In this document: one piece after another, positions 6,860-14,881 of the stretch | How the letters are laid out: the number at the start of each line of letters is the position of its first letter | How positions within the stretch are numbered: the first letter of the stretch is position 1 | Program-made: the position numbers and the translations under genes | The notes under the pieces: generated by a model | Databases searched by the model: none | The model's input: the letters and a program-made list of their open reading frames with translations, nothing else | Told to the model about the DNA's origin: nothing | From: a virus | DNA: 22,519 bases | Direction: 5' to 3' (one strand) | Virus record (IMG/VR): IMGVR_UViG_3300049846_000450 | Coordinates: 1 to 22,519 of that record

Positions 6860-7223
6860 AGTCGCACCAGAGTTTGCCACTCTCGCCGAGGACGTAGAAG
6901 GACAAACACAGATAGAAGACCAGATTGAACTCGCGAGGTTATTCGTGAGTGAAGATAAATGGGGCACTGGACATAAAACGGTGAAGGCTATCTCGCTCGT
7001 TTCTGCGCATCTACTGAAAGTATTAGGATTTGGAAATACTCAGGGAAGTACGGTATCCGGTCCCGTTACGATGGAGAAGGTCGGAGATCTACAGAGAAGC
7101 TATTCACAGCTTTCGATGGATAAGATGTCGGTTAGCGAGGGATTATTTTCTCAAACGTCCTATGGACGGACGTTTTTATTATTGCGAAAAACCTTGATCA
7201 TAACCCCATTGGTGACGAACTGA
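6828..7223 (+). CDS. DUF4054 head-completion (adaptor-like) protein
   Basis: The 131-residue protein resembles DUF4054, small helical phage proteins compared with head-tail adaptors such as HK97 gp6 that bind the portal and begin the neck. Supporting features are the N-terminal SVTYEDVIKVAPEFATL, the helical middle (IELARLFVSEDKWGTGHKTV and AISLVSAHLLKVL) and the late TSYGRTFLLLRK, matching the family's 'YG..f..L.r' end. The start is placed at ATG 6828 rather than TTG 6825, because AGGAGGG at 6817-6823 gives five-base spacing to it. The stop overlaps the next ATG as TGATG. A terminator-like hairpin lies inside the 3' end at 7153-7180. Confidence 0.8.
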   Translation: MVSVTYEDVIKVAPEFATLAEDVEGQTQIEDQIELARLFVSEDKWGTGHKTVKAISLVSAHLLKVLGFGNTQGSTVSGPVTMEKVGDLQRSYSQLSMDKMSVSEGLFSQTSYGRTFLLLRKTLIITPLVTN

Positions 7224-7444
7224 TGAAAGTTGAACAGGAATCCAAATTTAGAAATAGGCTAGTGAGATTCCATTGCGGAGAGAATCTATTAGAGTGCTCT
7301 TATAGGGGATTCACAGAGGGTAAGACCTACGTGGTTAGAAATACCGAAGGGGTTCATGATGGCGGTCCAGGGTATTTATGGGTTTTGAATGATAACAGAA
7401 TACTGATGAGGGTGAGGGCGTGCCACTTTATTCTCGTGCGATAA
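7223..7444 (+). CDS. Small hypothetical phage protein, possibly SH3-like
   Basis: The 73-residue protein reads as one compact beta domain: a leading RLVRFHCGENLLECSYRGFT, a GKTYVV turn, YLWVLND and a final VRACHFILV strand. This arrangement resembles small SH3-like barrels with a 'GK.Y.V.nd' core that occur in phage genomes, but I recognise no specific family. It is coupled to the upstream gene by TGATG and overlaps the next gene by 25 bases. The tight packing argues that it is real. Function unknown; a neck or assembly role is suggested only by its neighbours. Confidence 0.6.
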   Translation: MKVEQESKFRNRLVRFHCGENLLECSYRGFTEGKTYVVRNTEGVHDGGPGYLWVLNDNRILMRVRACHFILVR

Positions 7445-7974
7445 AATTCACTATCAAGCGCGTGAAAAAGTTCGCGGATAAGGTGGATAAAGCCCATAAG
7501 ACGATGGAGAAAGGCCCATCGGTTGATGTTGGAATAATGGGCTCTAAAGCCTTGGCTCAGAAGAAAACGAGGGAGAAAAGGTCATTCGATAGAGATGGTG
7601 GATTTAAAAGTTCTGCTCCCAATGTATCACTGGTAGAAGTTGCTCACTTTCACGAGTATGGCGTTCCAAGTAGAAACATTCCAGAACGTTCATTTCTCAG
7701 GGCTACGATTCGAAAAAACCATTCCGAGTACAAGAAGTTTTTGGAGAAGGCAGTCACTCAGATATATTTGGGTAAGTTGACCGTGAAACAATCGTTAGCA
7801 CTTCTCGGAGAAAAAGCTGTGAGTAACATCAGGACGAGAATAATAAAACATATTCCACCACCTCTCCAACCCGAGACGATATGGAGGAAACAATCGACGA
7901 CTCCACTTATCGATACCGGTCAACTTTTGAATTCAATAACTTATAAAGTAAACGCGGATACTAAGAAGAAATGA
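7420..7974 (+). CDS. Head-tail completion protein (Mu gpG / HK97 gp10-like)
   Basis: The 184-residue protein resembles tail-completion/virion morphogenesis proteins of the Mu G and HK97 gp10 kind, which act at the head-tail joint. Diagnostic segments are VDVGIMG (about 36-42), VEVAHFHEYGVPSRNIPERS followed by FLRATI, and the end PLIDTGQLLNSITYKV. In this family 'A..hEfG....IPeRpFlR' and 'PLiDTG.L..SI' are the conserved blocks. The GTG start at 7420 is used because the frame has no better start and GGTGAGG lies just upstream. A 36-residue polar insertion (TREKRSFDRDGGF region) precedes the first block. The ATG of the next gene overlaps the stop by four bases. Confidence 0.82.
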   Translation: MPLYSRAIKFTIKRVKKFADKVDKAHKTMEKGPSVDVGIMGSKALAQKKTREKRSFDRDGGFKSSAPNVSLVEVAHFHEYGVPSRNIPERSFLRATIRKNHSEYKKFLEKAVTQIYLGKLTVKQSLALLGEKAVSNIRTRIIKHIPPPLQPETIWRKQSTTPLIDTGQLLNSITYKVNADTKKK

Positions 7975-8618
7975 TTTCACTTGGCGCTGATACTATTGCA
8001 TCACTAGACGGACAGGCGCTCACGGTTGTGCGCTCGGCTGGTGGCGGCTATGTCAATGGATTTTGGGTAGAGAATGCCGAAGAGGAACTGGATATAATCG
8101 CATCCGTCCAACCGCTCAATGATATCGAGATAGAGTTTCTTCCAGAGGGAGATAGAACAAAAGCTGCACTGAAGATTTATACGGCGACAGAGCTAAGGGT
8201 TCATGATTCTGAAACATCTGCAAAGCCGGACCTTGTGGAAATTGATGGGGAATATTACAAGGTGATTCGGGTTCAACGGTGGCATGGGCACTACAAATGT
8301 TTAGTTGTGAGGGAATCGGAGAAGCCATATATCGACCAAAAACCTGGCAATTTCACATTATCCGTTACTGGAGGAAACTTAAGTTTCGCTTTGAGTTGGA
8401 CTACATCTCAGAGAGCAACGTCATATAACGTCATGCGTGGCACTTCCCCTGGTGCCGGTATCAACACCACGATTCAGACTGGATTGACCTCTACCACCTT
8501 TAACGACAACACTACTCTGAATAACATCACGTACTATTACAAGATAGTCGCCGTTAACGCTGTCGGTACTAAGAACTCAAATGAGGATTCGGATGTATAT
8601 CTGGAGGGCACCGAATGA
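7971..8618 (+). CDS. Head-closure/neck protein with C-terminal fibronectin type III domain
   Basis: The 215-residue protein has two domains. Residues 1-118 resemble phage neck proteins with pattern 'tv.R..GGGYVNG.WV......i.aSVQPln..e.efLPEGdRtk'; that block occurs here as IIASVQPLNDIEIEFLPEGD. This kind of protein lies between the gp10-like and tail-terminator genes and helps close the head or join the tail. Residues about 124-211 form an FN3 domain: a leading PGNFTLSVTGGNLSFALSW, then SYNVMRGTSPGAG and a closing YYYKIVAVNAVGT, the classic 'Y.Y.V.A.N..G' strand. FN3 domains on virion proteins are thought to aid weak binding to cells or surface glycans. It is coupled to both neighbours by four-base overlaps. 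Confidence 0.78.
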   Translation: MISLGADTIASLDGQALTVVRSAGGGYVNGFWVENAEEELDIIASVQPLNDIEIEFLPEGDRTKAALKIYTATELRVHDSETSAKPDLVEIDGEYYKVIRVQRWHGHYKCLVVRESEKPYIDQKPGNFTLSVTGGNLSFALSWTTSQRATSYNVMRGTSPGAGINTTIQTGLTSTTFNDNTTLNNITYYYKIVAVNAVGTKNSNEDSDVYLEGTE

Positions 8619-9121
8619 CACTCGCAACAATTCGCCAAGCCCTCTACGATTGGGTAACCGATGTTACAGGAATTGAAACGATTTACGCAGACCAGAGCAC
8701 ACACCGGCCAGACCTCCCATATGCTGTCATTAACTTCAAGAACGCAGCCTCAAGAACTGGCATTGACGAGATCCGATGGAACGGTGTGGACGGGTTCGAC
8801 CAGGTAGGGGACCGATCAGCTCCATGCACAATTGATATTTTCGGCGCAGAGGCCAACGATAAAATGGCAAACCTTCTGGACACGCTGCACAAGCCAGAGG
8901 TAATTGAGGCATTTACGGCAGCGGAAATAGTTTCCACGGTGGTCAGTGGTCCTGTAGACTTGACATATCTGGAGGACGAGACCGACTACGTCGAACGCAG
9001 CCAGATGGAACTCTCGATTTCTTACACGAAATCAAGGGATGCTGAAGTCGATCCGATAGAGACGGTTGAGGTCGATGGAAATATTGAAGACGTCGATATA
9101 GACTTCACAGTCGAAACCTAA
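8615..9121 (+). CDS. Neck / tail terminator protein (gp12-like, LIC_12616-type)
   Basis: The 168-residue protein caps the tail tube and joins it to the neck. It resembles the phage neck terminator gp12-like family: N-terminal ATIRQALYDWVTDVTGIETI, then RPDLPYAVINF, a beta segment SAPCTIDIFGAEANDKM, and DYVERSQMELSISYTKS, matching the 'P.PYv...f' and '.yrp.aqmdl.vry.' blocks of such proteins. The last 25 residues are acidic (EVDPIETVEVDGNIEDVDID) and probably flexible. It starts with ATG overlapping the preceding TGA and is followed 14 bases later by the sheath gene, the usual order. Confidence 0.78.
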   Translation: MTLATIRQALYDWVTDVTGIETIYADQSTHRPDLPYAVINFKNAASRTGIDEIRWNGVDGFDQVGDRSAPCTIDIFGAEANDKMANLLDTLHKPEVIEAFTAAEIVSTVVSGPVDLTYLEDETDYVERSQMELSISYTKSRDAEVDPIETVEVDGNIEDVDIDFTVET

Positions 9122-9135
9122 TTTGGGGGAATACA

Positions 9136-10416
9136 ATGACACTCTTGGACAGAATAGTTTCCGTAAGCATCACTCGAAGTGGGGTCAATCTCACCCAACA
9201 GGGTTTTGGAACTCCGTTGATCTTAGCAGCATCACCTGAGGAATCTGGAGTCGTAGCGTACGGGTCTCTCGATGAAATGATTGACGCTGGATATGCCACG
9301 TCGCACATAGCATACAAATTGGCAGAAAGAATATGGCAACAGAACCCACGGTTACCTGAAGTAAAGGTAGCTGCTCTTACCGCTGAAGTTGCCCAAGTTG
9401 ATACTTTAACTCCAACGGTTGCAAATAATTTTGAGTACACGGTCACCATTAACGGAGTTGAATTCAGCTTCACCTCGGATGCTGATGCAACAGCAGCGGA
9501 AATCGTTGCGGGGCTGATAGCCGCTATCAATGCCGGAACGGAGCCGGTTACAGCTTCCGGTTCAACTACTTTGATCCTAACTGCTGATGATACAGGCGTT
9601 GGCTTCACCGTGGATGAAGGTCCGAACATGGCTATCGCCCACACCACGCCAAACAATGGAGCAGCGGAAGACATTGCGGCGGCCAGAGACATTGATGACG
9701 ACTGGTACTTTCTATTGCTTGGTTCGGTTTCAGATTCCCATGTGAAGAGTGCAGCGGCCTACATTGAAACACAGACCAAGATGTTCCTATTTAGGAACGC
9801 AGACTCGGATGTGAAGACAAGCGCCACGGACGATTTGGCATCCGAACTTAAAGCACTCGGTTACGACCGAACTGCCTTCTGTTACAGCGACGACTTAACC
9901 AATTATCTGGATGCCGCGATGGTTGGAAAGTGCGGACCATTAGACCCAGGCTCAGAGACATGGGCAAACAAGACATTGATTGGATCGGCTGCTGACTCTT
10001 TCACGAGCGCGGAACTCGGCTACCTGGATGACAAGAACGTAAACTTCTATATCACCATTGCCGGGTTAAGCGTGACCCAAAATGGTAAGTGCGTAAGCGG
10101 AGAATATATCGACGTAATCCGATTCATTGACTGGTTGCAGGCCAGAATGCAGGAGGGAATCTTTGCCGATATCGCATCGGCCAATAAAATCCCATACACC
10201 GATGCGGGAATCGCGGTAGTTGAAGCTCGAATGAGGGCGGTCCTCGAATCCGGTAAACGGGCTGGAGGTCTTAACAGCTACACCGTGACCGTCCCAGAGG
10301 TCGCAGATATTTCGGACCAAGATAAGGCGGATCGTAACCTCACAGGGGTTTCGTTCACTGGCCAGCTCGCCGGAGCGGTCCATAAGGCCACAATCGTTGG
10401 AACGGTAACACTTTAA
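9136..10416 (+). CDS. Contractile tail sheath protein (DUF3383 family)
   Basis: The 426-residue protein is the sheath subunit that contracts to drive the tube into the cell; its presence identifies the phage as a myovirus. The start LDRIVSVSITRSGVNLTQQG with FGTPLIL, then LAERIWQQNPRLPEVKVA, matches DUF3383 sheaths. Residues 86-172 form an extra surface beta domain (TVTINGVEFSFTSDADATAA, then EIVAGLIAAIN) common in the family. The C-terminal domain (about 300-426) contains FIDWLQARMQEGIF, a Y.TV.VP strand and final TGQLAGAVHKATIVGTVTL, the segment that interlocks with the tube and neighbouring subunits. GGGGGA lies nine bases before ATG 9136, fitting high expression. Confidence 0.93.
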   Translation: MTLLDRIVSVSITRSGVNLTQQGFGTPLILAASPEESGVVAYGSLDEMIDAGYATSHIAYKLAERIWQQNPRLPEVKVAALTAEVAQVDTLTPTVANNFEYTVTINGVEFSFTSDADATAAEIVAGLIAAINAGTEPVTASGSTTLILTADDTGVGFTVDEGPNMAIAHTTPNNGAAEDIAAARDIDDDWYFLLLGSVSDSHVKSAAAYIETQTKMFLFRNADSDVKTSATDDLASELKALGYDRTAFCYSDDLTNYLDAAMVGKCGPLDPGSETWANKTLIGSAADSFTSAELGYLDDKNVNFYITIAGLSVTQNGKCVSGEYIDVIRFIDWLQARMQEGIFADIASANKIPYTDAGIAVVEARMRAVLESGKRAGGLNSYTVTVPEVADISDQDKADRNLTGVSFTGQLAGAVHKATIVGTVTL

Positions 10417-10426
10417 GGGGGATTGA

Positions 10427-10843
10427 ATGAAAACGTATGACCCAAAACAAGTTCAGGTAATCGTAAACGGAGTAGCCCTCCAGGGATTTTCAGAGGATTC
10501 GGTTGTGAAGGTAACGCGTCAAGCCGATGCCTTTACCCAAACAATAGGGGTCGACGGGGAGGGAACTCGGTCTAAGTCGAACGACCACTCGGCGGAGATC
10601 GAGGTAAGCCTAAAGCAATCATCCGAGTCAAACGTAGTTCTTTCTGCACTTGCCAACGCGGACAGAGACAGCAATGCTGGGCTCGTAGCTGTAATGGTGA
10701 AGGACAATAATGGTGATTCCCTTCACATGTGCGAGCAGGCATACATCAAAAAGATGCCCGACAGCGAATACAACAAAACGGCCACGGACCGCGTGTGGAC
10801 GCTCGTAACAGACAAGGTCGTGGATAATATCTCTGGGTATTAA
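10427..10843 (+). CDS. Tail tube protein (DUF3277 family)
   Basis: The 138-residue protein forms stacked hexamers of the inner tail tube. It matches DUF3277: KTYDPKQVQVIVNGVALQGF at the N-terminus, VKVTRQADAFTQTIGVDGEG in the middle, a SN..A.I.V.LKQSS strand, and the C-terminal KMPDSEYNKTATDRVWTLVT. The length and the tube beta-barrel pattern are typical. GGGG just before ATG 10427 is a strong ribosome site. The order sheath, tube, chaperones, tape measure is the standard one. TAATG overlap with the chaperone gene couples translation. Confidence 0.93.
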   Translation: MKTYDPKQVQVIVNGVALQGFSEDSVVKVTRQADAFTQTIGVDGEGTRSKSNDHSAEIEVSLKQSSESNVVLSALANADRDSNAGLVAVMVKDNNGDSLHMCEQAYIKKMPDSEYNKTATDRVWTLVTDKVVDNISGY

Positions 10844-11289
10844 TGAAGCAGTCTGAAAATATAGTCGTCGACGGCAAGTCCTATACAATCAACCCATACA
10901 TAACATCCACCGGGGTAATGCTCTGGTGGGATATCATATCCAAGTTTGGAGAAGGTATCGTGTCCTTTGCCTTTCAGTTGAAGGAGTCGATGGGTGAAAA
11001 GGATTCAGTCCAGAACCTCCTCAAATCGGAGGTCAAACCCGAGCAGATATCGCAGTTGATGGCCGGAGTTAACCGGATGTCACCTGAGCAATTCCAATCG
11101 TTTATATCCCGAGTTCTGGCAAATACTTGTGTCGGAAGCAGATCCGTAATGGAGGACTACGAGACGAGGTTCACAGGGCAGTATAAGCACCTGATGAAGC
11201 TTGTCTTTAAGACCTTGGAGGTTCAGTTTCGGGATTTTTTTACCGCAAGTGGCGCCAACGTAGGCGTCGCGAATTCAAATCCCGCGTAG
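10843..11289 (+). CDS. Tail assembly chaperone, short form (G-type)
   Basis: The 148-residue protein lies between tube and tape-measure genes, where tailed phages encode a chaperone that coats the tape measure during tail assembly and is absent from the virion. The N-terminal IVVDGKSYTINPYITSTGVM is beta, and helical segments follow (GEGIVSFAFQLKESMG, LKSEVKPEQISQLMAGVNRM, FKTLEVQFRDFF), typical of tail assembly chaperones. The zero frame ends with TAG at 11287-11289. Just before that, a T7 run and hairpin allow a -1 shift giving the long form described separately. The position, pair structure and shift signal together make the call firm. Confidence 0.85.
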   Translation: MKQSENIVVDGKSYTINPYITSTGVMLWWDIISKFGEGIVSFAFQLKESMGEKDSVQNLLKSEVKPEQISQLMAGVNRMSPEQFQSFISRVLANTCVGSRSVMEDYETRFTGQYKHLMKLVFKTLEVQFRDFFTASGANVGVANSNPA

Positions 11290-11486
11290 CGCCCTCCAAT
11301 GAGATATGCTGGGAGGTGTGGAGGCTTATATTAGCCGAACCGCCCCTTGGGACACTGGTAGATATTGAAACAAGGTGGTCGTTTAAGGACCTATTAGATG
11401 CAAATGAGGCCCTGGATATTCGCGAGGAGCTGATGGAAGAGGCTCACGAGAACTCTAAGCGGGCCTCTGAAAAGGGTAGACGATGA
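10843..11486 (+). CDS. Tail assembly chaperone, long form made by -1 ribosomal frameshift (GT-type)
   Basis: Shifting -1 at the T7 run (11235-11241) keeps the first 133 residues and adds 81 more from the frame beginning at TAC 11241. The extension runs YRKWRQRRRREFK, then WEVWRLILAEPPLGTLVDIE, FKDLLDANEALDIREELMEE, and stops with TGA at 11484-11486, overlapping the tape-measure ATG. The total is 214 residues. The 'DLLDANEALDIR' helix is the kind seen in second chaperone proteins (lambda T and relatives), which link the chaperone to the tape measure. This frame has no start with a proper ribosome site, so frameshifting explains its existence. Open frame, signal and exact ATGA junction are seen directly; use and efficiency are inferred. 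Confidence 0.85.
11235..11270 (+). promoter_or_regulatory. -1 programmed ribosomal frameshift signal
   Basis: The slippery heptamer T TTT TTT lies in the zero frame at 11235-11241 (codons GAT TTT TTT). Seven bases later a hairpin begins: GTGGCGCC (11249-11256) pairs with GGCGTCGC (11263-11270), eight pairs including two G-U, with a six-base loop. Slippery site, 5-9 base spacer and downstream stem are the three classical parts of a -1 signal. Confidence 0.85.
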
Positions 11487-12892
11487 TCACGGAAGAACTG
11501 ATTGCGGTACTCGGGTTCGAGTTAGACGATAAGAACCTGAAAAAGTTCAAGACTGGAATCGAGCAGGCCGCCACGGGTCTAGCTGGATTTACAGCCACCG
11601 TAGGCGCGTCCGCACTCGCCCTTGGCGCAATGGTCATTACCAGCATCCACACAGCAGAGGGAATCATAAGGGCATCCACAGCTGCCGGACTTGGAGCGGA
11701 GGAGTTCCAGAGATTAGCCAATGCAGCCTCGCTATCTGGAGTGTCATCCGACGAACTAGCTACTAGCCTCAGATTCCTATCTAAGCAGGTATATGAGGCC
11801 ACAACAAACCGAACTAGCGATATAGCAATGGAGTTCAGGAAGTTCGGTGTAGAGTTATTCGGCGCGAATAATCAGGCGAGAACGACAACTGATATTTTAA
11901 AGCAACTTTCCGCCAGGTACTCGACTCTCGATAACGCACAGAAGAAAGCAGCTCTATCACAGATGTTCTTCGGTCGAGGGGCGGGTGCAATAACGAACTT
12001 TTTAAATGAGGGACCCGACAAGATAGCCGAGGCCGCGGCGGAGTTTGATGCGCTGTTTGGTGTCCTATCGACGAAACAGATAACTAATCTTAAAAACCTC
12101 GGAGACGAAATAACTAAAATTCAGGGCTTCTTCTCCGGCTTAAAAAACCAGGTAGCGTCAGAGCTAGCGCCAGCGTTTACCGAAATATTAAAGGACTTTG
12201 TCGGAGTCCTCATTGAGAATAAGGACACTATAAGGGATATTTTCCAATCGATGGTAAAGGGTCTGTCCGCATTTCTAACATTGATAGGAAAGGCATTTAG
12301 ACCAGCCATTTTATTCTTCTTCCTTCTGGCAAAGCATATAGGAGGAGTCGAAGAGGCTGTTGCGCTTCTAACCAGCGGAATGGCTTTGATGTTCAGCGCG
12401 TTCATGCTGGCAGGACTTGCAAAGGTAGCGGCTGCGATACTTTCGATAGGTGGAGCAGCATTACTAGCTCAGTTGGAGTTCGCTGCACTTCCTTTGGCCG
12501 TTGTTGCAGCACTCGGAGCTGTAGCTTTAGCGATAGATGACTTCGTAGCGTGGTGGCAAGGAAGACCGTCAGTTATCGGATATTTACTCGGAGAAGAGGA
12601 TAAAAACGCTGCACAAACTGCCGCCCGACGAAGAAATATTTTTGATAAAGTTACCACTATTGGACCATTAGGACTCGCTGGTAGTATCGGAACTAAACTC
12701 GGCGTCAATCTTGGTGAGAAACTTTATAATGCGGCCTCATCTTATTTTAATCAAAATAACACTATAAATATAACTATCCCTCCAGGAATGAACCCAGAAG
12801 ATGCGGTAAGTGCTGTTGAACGAGGAACGTCGAGCGGTGTGCAACAAGCAACCGATAGAGCGGCTGTAAACGGCGGAGGCATCGAACCTTAA
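11483..12892 (+). CDS. Tail tape measure protein
   Basis: The 469-residue protein sets tail length and passes through the tube during infection. It begins ITEELIAVLGFELDDKNLKK and is helical over most of its length. Residues about 35-50 and 270-350 are hydrophobic, the latter including PAILFFFLLAKHIGG and GLAKVAAAILSIGGAALLAQ, as in tape measures that insert into the inner membrane. The IDDFVAWWQGRPSVIGYLLG segment (351-370) is a conserved feature of this kind of tape measure. The C-terminus is low-complexity. At about 0.15 nm per residue of helix, the tail would be near 70 nm. The start overlaps the chaperone long-form stop as ATGA. No lysozyme or peptidase domain is visible. Confidence 0.88.
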   Translation: MITEELIAVLGFELDDKNLKKFKTGIEQAATGLAGFTATVGASALALGAMVITSIHTAEGIIRASTAAGLGAEEFQRLANAASLSGVSSDELATSLRFLSKQVYEATTNRTSDIAMEFRKFGVELFGANNQARTTTDILKQLSARYSTLDNAQKKAALSQMFFGRGAGAITNFLNEGPDKIAEAAAEFDALFGVLSTKQITNLKNLGDEITKIQGFFSGLKNQVASELAPAFTEILKDFVGVLIENKDTIRDIFQSMVKGLSAFLTLIGKAFRPAILFFFLLAKHIGGVEEAVALLTSGMALMFSAFMLAGLAKVAAAILSIGGAALLAQLEFAALPLAVVAALGAVALAIDDFVAWWQGRPSVIGYLLGEEDKNAAQTAARRRNIFDKVTTIGPLGLAGSIGTKLGVNLGEKLYNAASSYFNQNNTINITIPPGMNPEDAVSAVERGTSSGVQQATDRAAVNGGGIEP

Positions 12893-13686
12893 TGGCTCTA
12901 GTGTCACTCATTCTAGGACAGGTTCAGAAGGGTACTAGGATCGCACGTGACTTCACGGGAGCTGGAATCACATCTTCGTTATTTTTGGATGCTACTGTTG
13001 CTGAGAAGTTCAGTGCGCCAAGCGAAGTGACAGAACACCCAATCGAAGAGGGTGGAGAGATTTCCGACCACATCATCATAAAATCACAGAAATTAAATAT
13101 ACAGGGAATCATCACGGAGACACCATACACCGTTGGTGCTCAAGTGGCTGGCGTCATAAGCACGGCAGCTGCAAGGATTGGTCAGTCGATAGGTGGTTCG
13201 GTAGGAGCGGTTTTAGGAGCTGTTGGTGTTTCAAAGGCCGTTACAATGGCTGGAATAATAACTCCTAAAAGCGTAACTGGTCAGGCGATAATCGACGAGG
13301 AGAGGGACGACCGAGAACAGAACAATCTACCAGGTGATAATATTCGCCTACGTGATGCAGTAGCAGAATTCCTAAATATAAGGGCGTCTCGACAGACGAT
13401 AAATATCATCACCGGACTAAAGCTATATAAGAACTTTGTGATGACAGGATGTGAAATCAGTAGGGATAAGACTAGCGGTCAATCCATATCTGTAAGTTTA
13501 GAGTTTATGGAAGTTAGAGTGGCGGAGAGTGACCAGGTCAAGGTTGCAATTCCGTCGACAAAGAATGGATTGAAAAAGCAAGAAATAGGTAGATTATCCC
13601 CGCTACCGACTAAGAACAACGGATCAGCTGCTAGGTCGTTTGCTGCTACTATTGGGTCCTTACCTCCGGTGCCGACATCCCCATAG
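12892..13686 (+). CDS. Dit-like baseplate/distal tail protein
   Basis: The 264-residue protein resembles Dit-like phage tail proteins that start the baseplate around the tube end. The N-terminal domain has the key block VTEHPIEEGGEISDHIIIKS followed by LNIQGIITETPY, matching the family's 'evTdhPvE.G..isDHv...p..l.l.G.is' pattern. A glycine/alanine-rich, mildly hydrophobic linker lies at about 83-125. After it come a helix (RLRDAVAEFLNIRASRQTIN) and a beta segment (GLKLYKNFVMTGCEISRDKT), again as in the family. The C-terminal 35 residues are polar and probably flexible. It is coupled to the tape measure by TAATG. Confidence 0.8.
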   Translation: MALVSLILGQVQKGTRIARDFTGAGITSSLFLDATVAEKFSAPSEVTEHPIEEGGEISDHIIIKSQKLNIQGIITETPYTVGAQVAGVISTAAARIGQSIGGSVGAVLGAVGVSKAVTMAGIITPKSVTGQAIIDEERDDREQNNLPGDNIRLRDAVAEFLNIRASRQTINIITGLKLYKNFVMTGCEISRDKTSGQSISVSLEFMEVRVAESDQVKVAIPSTKNGLKKQEIGRLSPLPTKNNGSAARSFAATIGSLPPVPTSP

Positions 13687-13693
13687 GTGAAAT

Positions 13694-14017
13694 ATGGCTT
13701 ATTTAACTCTTCCAATATCTAGTAGCTATTACGACCAAACGTTCACGGCGGAACTTGAGGGAGTCGTATATAATTTTCGATTCAAGTACAATTCGAGAGC
13801 TGGACGATGGACGATGGATATTTCATCAGAGGATGGCACCCCTATAGTGAACGGAATTCCTATCGTGTCGAGTTTTGAATTGATAAGAAGATTTGCAAAG
13901 AGTGAACTTCCTCCTGGTCGTATAGTGGCAGTTGACCTATTCGAGAGCGGCGAGGAGCCTGGTGAGTTTTCATTCGATTCTGGATTTGAACTTGTTTATG
14001 CAGAAACTGGAACTTAA
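13694..14017 (+). CDS. Baseplate plug protein (Pam3 gp18-like)
   Basis: The 107-residue protein matches phage baseplate plug proteins, small beta proteins first assigned in the Pam3 baseplate, which close the hub channel before contraction. It starts YLTLPISSSYYDQTFTAELE, continues YNFRFKYNSRAGRWTMDISS and ends with ELPPGRIVAVDLFESGEEPG. The 'f...L.g..y.f.f.yn.r...W.mdi.d..g..i..g.pi' pattern is clear. AGGTGA between the preceding stop and ATG 13694 serves as ribosome site. It lies between the Dit-like and hub genes, the expected order. Confidence 0.85.
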   Translation: MAYLTLPISSSYYDQTFTAELEGVVYNFRFKYNSRAGRWTMDISSEDGTPIVNGIPIVSSFELIRRFAKSELPPGRIVAVDLFESGEEPGEFSFDSGFELVYAETGT

Positions 14018-14020
14018 TCG

Positions 14021-14881
14021 ATGTCTGAAAACATTAAATTCGGTAGGGCATATGAGCTAATTATTGGGCCTAAGAATGGAACACAGATATCTATAAAGGA
14101 CCTTCGCGTAAGTTTCGCAATCGATAAAAACTTAGAAAAGTATCCAAACAACTCTCAATTTCAAATTTATAATCTATCATCGAAGACGCGGTCTTTCGTC
14201 GAGAAAGAAAACGGAATAATAATACTGCGCGCTGGTTATGGAGAGACCCTCAAAGGTATATTCATAGGTGATATTGTTACCGTCACGCACAAGCAAGATG
14301 GACCAGATATCATTACGACAATAGAGGCTGGAGATGGTTTATCTGGTTTCATGAATGGAAAGATAGATATTTCATTCGCTCCAGGTGCCACAAATAGAAA
14401 TATCCTAGACGTAATAACCAACGCTACTGGATTCGCGCAAGGGTCTATAGTTGGTCTCAATCAAGGCAAACAATATCTTAATGGAACGACGTTAAGCGGT
14501 CCGGTGTCAAAACATCTCGATGATATAACCTCTCAAAACAACGCCGAGTGGTCGATTCAAAACGGTCAGCTTCAAATAATACCTAGGAACGGAACCACAG
14601 AGAACACGGCCATATTATTAAACAAGGAGAATGGTTTGATCGGAACTCCTTACAAGAACAAAATCATAAATGTTAGCCTTCTCAGCAAGAAGGATGGGAA
14701 GACGCTTGATGCAGGAATACATTGTGTGTCTCTACTTAACGGTGATATCAACCCTGGATCGGCTATCAAAATTGAGTCGAGATTTCTCAATGGAATATTT
14801 AAGGTCGTCCAGGTAAAGCACTTTGGGGACAACTATGGTCAGCCGTGGTATTCGGAGATTGGGGCGAGGGAGTATAACTAA
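14021..14881 (+). CDS. Baseplate hub protein (gp27-like)
   Basis: The 286-residue protein is the likely central hub below the tube. It shows the pattern of phage hub proteins related to T4 gp27 and P2 gpD: an initial tube-like domain (SIKDLRVSFAIDKNLEKYPN, NNSQFQIYNLSS), then IIILRAGYGETLKGIFIGDI, which is the conserved 'v.v.AGY.......if.G.v' block, followed by a segment ILDVITNATGF and DITSQNNAEWSIQNGQLQII. The C-terminal strand FNGIF-type region is LNGIFKVVQVKHFGDNYGQP. No lysin domain is attached. It has no clear Shine-Dalgarno and lies three bases after the plug gene, so it is probably coupled. Confidence 0.82.
   Translation: MSENIKFGRAYELIIGPKNGTQISIKDLRVSFAIDKNLEKYPNNSQFQIYNLSSKTRSFVEKENGIIILRAGYGETLKGIFIGDIVTVTHKQDGPDIITTIEAGDGLSGFMNGKIDISFAPGATNRNILDVITNATGFAQGSIVGLNQGKQYLNGTTLSGPVSKHLDDITSQNNAEWSIQNGQLQIIPRNGTTENTAILLNKENGLIGTPYKNKIINVSLLSKKDGKTLDAGIHCVSLLNGDINPGSAIKIESRFLNGIFKVVQVKHFGDNYGQPWYSEIGAREYN

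Noticed and set aside
9105-9692. 195-residue minus-strand frame opposite the sheath gene
   Set aside because: It is the mirror of the sheath codons, is Ala/Ser/Val-rich without domain pattern, and has no ribosome site.
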